A stretch of 64,000 bases of DNA from Sphingobium amiense (GTDB taxonomy: Bacteria; Pseudomonadota; Alphaproteobacteria; Sphingomonadales; Sphingomonadaceae): positions 186,001 through 250,000 of the forward strand of contig NZ_AP018664.1 of the NCBI RefSeq assembly GCF_003967075.1. Reading direction: 5' to 3'. Made by a program: the position numbers and the translations under genes. The notes beneath the pieces are model-generated. The model searched no databases and had not been told where the DNA came from. It saw only the letters and a program-made list of their open reading frames with translations. Positions 62,145-64,000 of the stretch are shown piece by piece. Each line of letters opens with the position of its first letter. Positions within the stretch are counted from its first letter, which is position 1.

Positions 62145-64000
62145 ATGCACCCTGACCGACGCACTTTCCTTGCCACCGCCCTTGCCGGTTTCCTGACGCT
62201 TCCCGCCCCCCGCCGCGCGCTGGCGGCGGACGAGGTGGCGCGGGTGGACGCGCTGATCGCGAAGATGACGCTGGAGGAAAAGGCGGGGCAGATGACCTGT
62301 CTGGCCGACAGTTTTCGGCCCTTCAATCCGCCCAATCCGCAGGTCGGTATTCAGGACGAGAAGCGGCTGGCGGACGAGATAAGGCGCGGGCGGGTCGGCT
62401 GCCTGTTCAACGGCATCGGCGTGGCGGGCGCGCGCCGGGCGCAGGAGATTGCGGTCGAAAAGAGCCGCCTTGGCATTCCGCTGCTGTTCGCGGGGGATGT
62501 GATCCACGGTCTCAAGACCATCTTCCCGGTCCCGCTCGCCGAAGCGGCCAGTTTCGACCCGGACCTGTGCCAGCGCACCGCCCGCGCCGCGGCGGTCGAG
62601 GCGACGGCGGCGGGCCTGCACCTCACCTTCGCGCCGATGGTCGATGTCGCGCGCGATCAGCGCTGGGGCCGCGTGGTCGAGGGGGCGGGAGAGGATGCGA
62701 CGCTGACGGGCATCCTCGGCGCTGCGCGCGTGCGCGGATTTCAGGGGCGCGACCTGCGTCGCGACGACAGCCTGCTCGCCTGCCCCAAGCATTTCGCCGC
62801 CTATGGCGCGGTGGCGGCGGGCCTCGAATATGGTCAGGTCGACATCAGCGAGGAAACGCTGCGTGAGACGCATCTGCCGCCTTTCGGCGCTGCGTTCGCG
62901 GCGGGGGCGCTCACGACGATGGCGGCCTTCAACGAGATCAATGGCGTGCCCGCGACCGCCGACAGCGAATTGCTTACCGACATATTGCGCGGCGAGATGA
63001 AGTTCCGGGGCTTCGTCTTTTCGGACTATACGGCGGACGAGGAACTGGTCGCGCACGGCTTCGCGCAGGACGACCGCGACGCCGCGCGGCTCGCCGTGCT
63101 GGCGGGCGTCGACATGTCGATGCAGAGCGGCCTCTATATCCGCTACCTCCCCGATCTGGTGAAGAGCGGCGCGGTGCCGGAAGGCACGGTGGATGTGGCC
63201 GTGCGCCGCATCCTTTATGTGAAGGCGGCGATCGGGCTGTTCGACAATCCCTATCGCTCGATCAGTGAAGAAGCGGAAAGGACGCGCATCTTCACGCCCG
63301 CGCACCGGGCGCTGGCGCGGGAGGCGGCGGGGCGCTCCATCGTGCTGCTCAGGAATGAGGGCGGCCTGCTGCCCATCGACGCGTCGAAAGGCCAGAAGAT
63401 CGCGCTGATCGGCCCGTTCGGGGAGGATCGCGCCAATCTCTACGGGCCGTGGGCCTTCTACGGCGATCCGGACAAAGGCGTGGACATCGCCAGCGGCCTG
63501 CGGGCGGCGCTGCCCGATCCGGGGCGGCTCACGGTCACGCGGGGCTGCGACATCGACGCGCCGGTCGCTGGCGGGATCGACGAGGCGGTGGCGGCGGCGA
63601 AGGCGGCGGACATCGTGCTGCTCGCCATCGGCGAATCGCAGGCCATGTCGGGCGAGGCCCAGTCCCGCACCGCCATCGAAATTCCGCCCGCGCAGCAGGC
63701 TCTGGCCGACGCCGTCGCCGCGACGGGCAAGCCGGTCGCGATCCTGCTCCGTCATGGCCGCGCGCTGGCGCTGCATGGCGGCGTCGCCAATGCGCAGGCG
63801 ATCCTCGCGACATGGTTCCTCGGGTCCGAAGCGGGGCACGCCATCGCCGACATCCTGCTGGGCAAGGTCGATCCGTCCGCCAAGCTGCCTGTCAGCTTCC
63901 CGTGGGAAAGCGGGCAGGAGCCTTTCTTCTACGACCGCAAGTCGACGGGCCGCCCCGTCACCGCCGCCGGACAGACCGAATATAAGGCGCGTTACGCCAC
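62145..64000 (+). CDS. GH3-family beta-glucosidase (BglX-like), 3' end beyond window
   Basis: At least 618 aa; the frame is open to the window edge. A Tat-like signal (DRRTFLATALAGFLTLP) precedes the GH3 N-terminal barrel: IAKMTLEEKAGQMTCLADSF, LLFAGDVIHGLKTIFPVPLA, FAPMVDVARDQRWGRVVEGA and CPKHFAAYGA. The nucleophile is D294 in FVFSDYTADEEL. The second domain contains SIVLLRNEGGLLPID and GKPVAILLRHGRALALHGG. It is a periplasmic glucosidase divergent from the oxidoreductase/lactonase pair, which suggests use of glucosides followed by oxidation of the released sugar. Confidence 0.93.
   Translation, partial: MHPDRRTFLATALAGFLTLPAPRRALAADEVARVDALIAKMTLEEKAGQMTCLADSFRPFNPPNPQVGIQDEKRLADEIRRGRVGCLFNGIGVAGARRAQEIAVEKSRLGIPLLFAGDVIHGLKTIFPVPLAEAASFDPDLCQRTARAAAVEATAAGLHLTFAPMVDVARDQRWGRVVEGAGEDATLTGILGAARVRGFQGRDLRRDDSLLACPKHFAAYGAVAAGLEYGQVDISEETLRETHLPPFGAAFAAGALTTMAAFNEINGVPATADSELLTDILRGEMKFRGFVFSDYTADEELVAHGFAQDDRDAARLAVLAGVDMSMQSGLYIRYLPDLVKSGAVPEGTVDVAVRRILYVKAAIGLFDNPYRSISEEAERTRIFTPAHRALAREAAGRSIVLLRNEGGLLPIDASKGQKIALIGPFGEDRANLYGPWAFYGDPDKGVDIASGLRAALPDPGRLTVTRGCDIDAPVAGGIDEAVAAAKAADIVLLAIGESQAMSGEAQSRTAIEIPPAQQALADAVAATGKPVAILLRHGRALALHGGVANAQAILATWFLGSEAGHAIADILLGKVDPSAKLPVSFPWESGQEPFFYDRKSTGRPVTAAGQTEYKARYA

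Noticed and set aside
61977..63839. 620-aa minus-strand open frame opposite the GH3 gene
   Set aside because: The plus strand encodes a clear GH3 enzyme with signal peptide and nucleophile motif; the antisense frame is Arg/His-rich shadow.

Overview
The window is high-GC alphaproteobacterial DNA, most likely from the Sphingomonadaceae (Sphingomonas/Sphingobium/Novosphingobium group). This rests on codon usage, sphingomonad-type small families (DUF5818, DUF6961), the F-type transfer operon, and a Tat-exported sugar-utilisation locus at the right end. Positions 1 to about 59.7 kb are one mobile element (integrative conjugative element or integrated conjugative plasmid). The stretch from tRNA-Lys(CTT) at 59763 to the end looks chromosomal. 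No integrase, replication gene, oriT or defined attachment site is visible.

Layout. 1-3684: the C-terminus of the coupling protein TraD, then the MobF relaxase TraI. 3685-5880: a minus-strand operon of an S24 repressor, an SNase-like secreted protein, DUF5818 and DUF6961, facing a 59-aa small gene across two CTAGGA inverted repeats. 6064-28642: a defence island with type I restriction-modification (hsdM, hsdS, hsdR), a YgjP-type metallopeptidase, a giant protein with two GHKL ATPase domains (sacsin-like), and an SNF2-type helicase. Three insertion sequences have broken this island: two identical IS256-family copies (in hsdM and in the giant ATPase) and one IS5-family element (in hsdR). Removing each IS with one copy of its target duplication restores an open frame, so the damage is recent. 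28744-28974: a small single-span membrane protein. 28985-47077: a complete minus-strand F-type type IV secretion operon, traA-L-E-K-B-dsbC-V-C-orf-trbI-S26 peptidase-W-U-trbC-N-F-H-G in transcription order, with divergent HTH and AlpA regulators at 47428-48166.

48920-59227 is a second cargo block. Three tightly coupled genes encode two unrecognised proteins and a 1596-aa protein that I read as Lon-like (S16) protease fold, nSTAND NTPase, transmembrane helix, coiled coil and 16 WD40 repeats. Four genes for exported or membrane proteins follow: a small Cys-containing protein, a Sel1-repeat protein, and two proteins sharing an undescribed GTYxCxQGLT domain. This is the best candidate here for an undescribed conflict (defence-like) system, with the dual-GHKL/SNF2 pair second. 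59763-64000 holds tRNA-Lys, an SMP-30-type lactonase, a Gfo/Idh/MocA oxidoreductase and a partial GH3 beta-glucosidase.

How it works together: TraD, TraI and the type IV system would move the element, the S24, HTH and AlpA proteins would regulate it, and the two cargo blocks would protect host or element. As sequenced, the type I system should be non-functional and the giant ATPase is split in two, while the STAND/WD40 block is intact.
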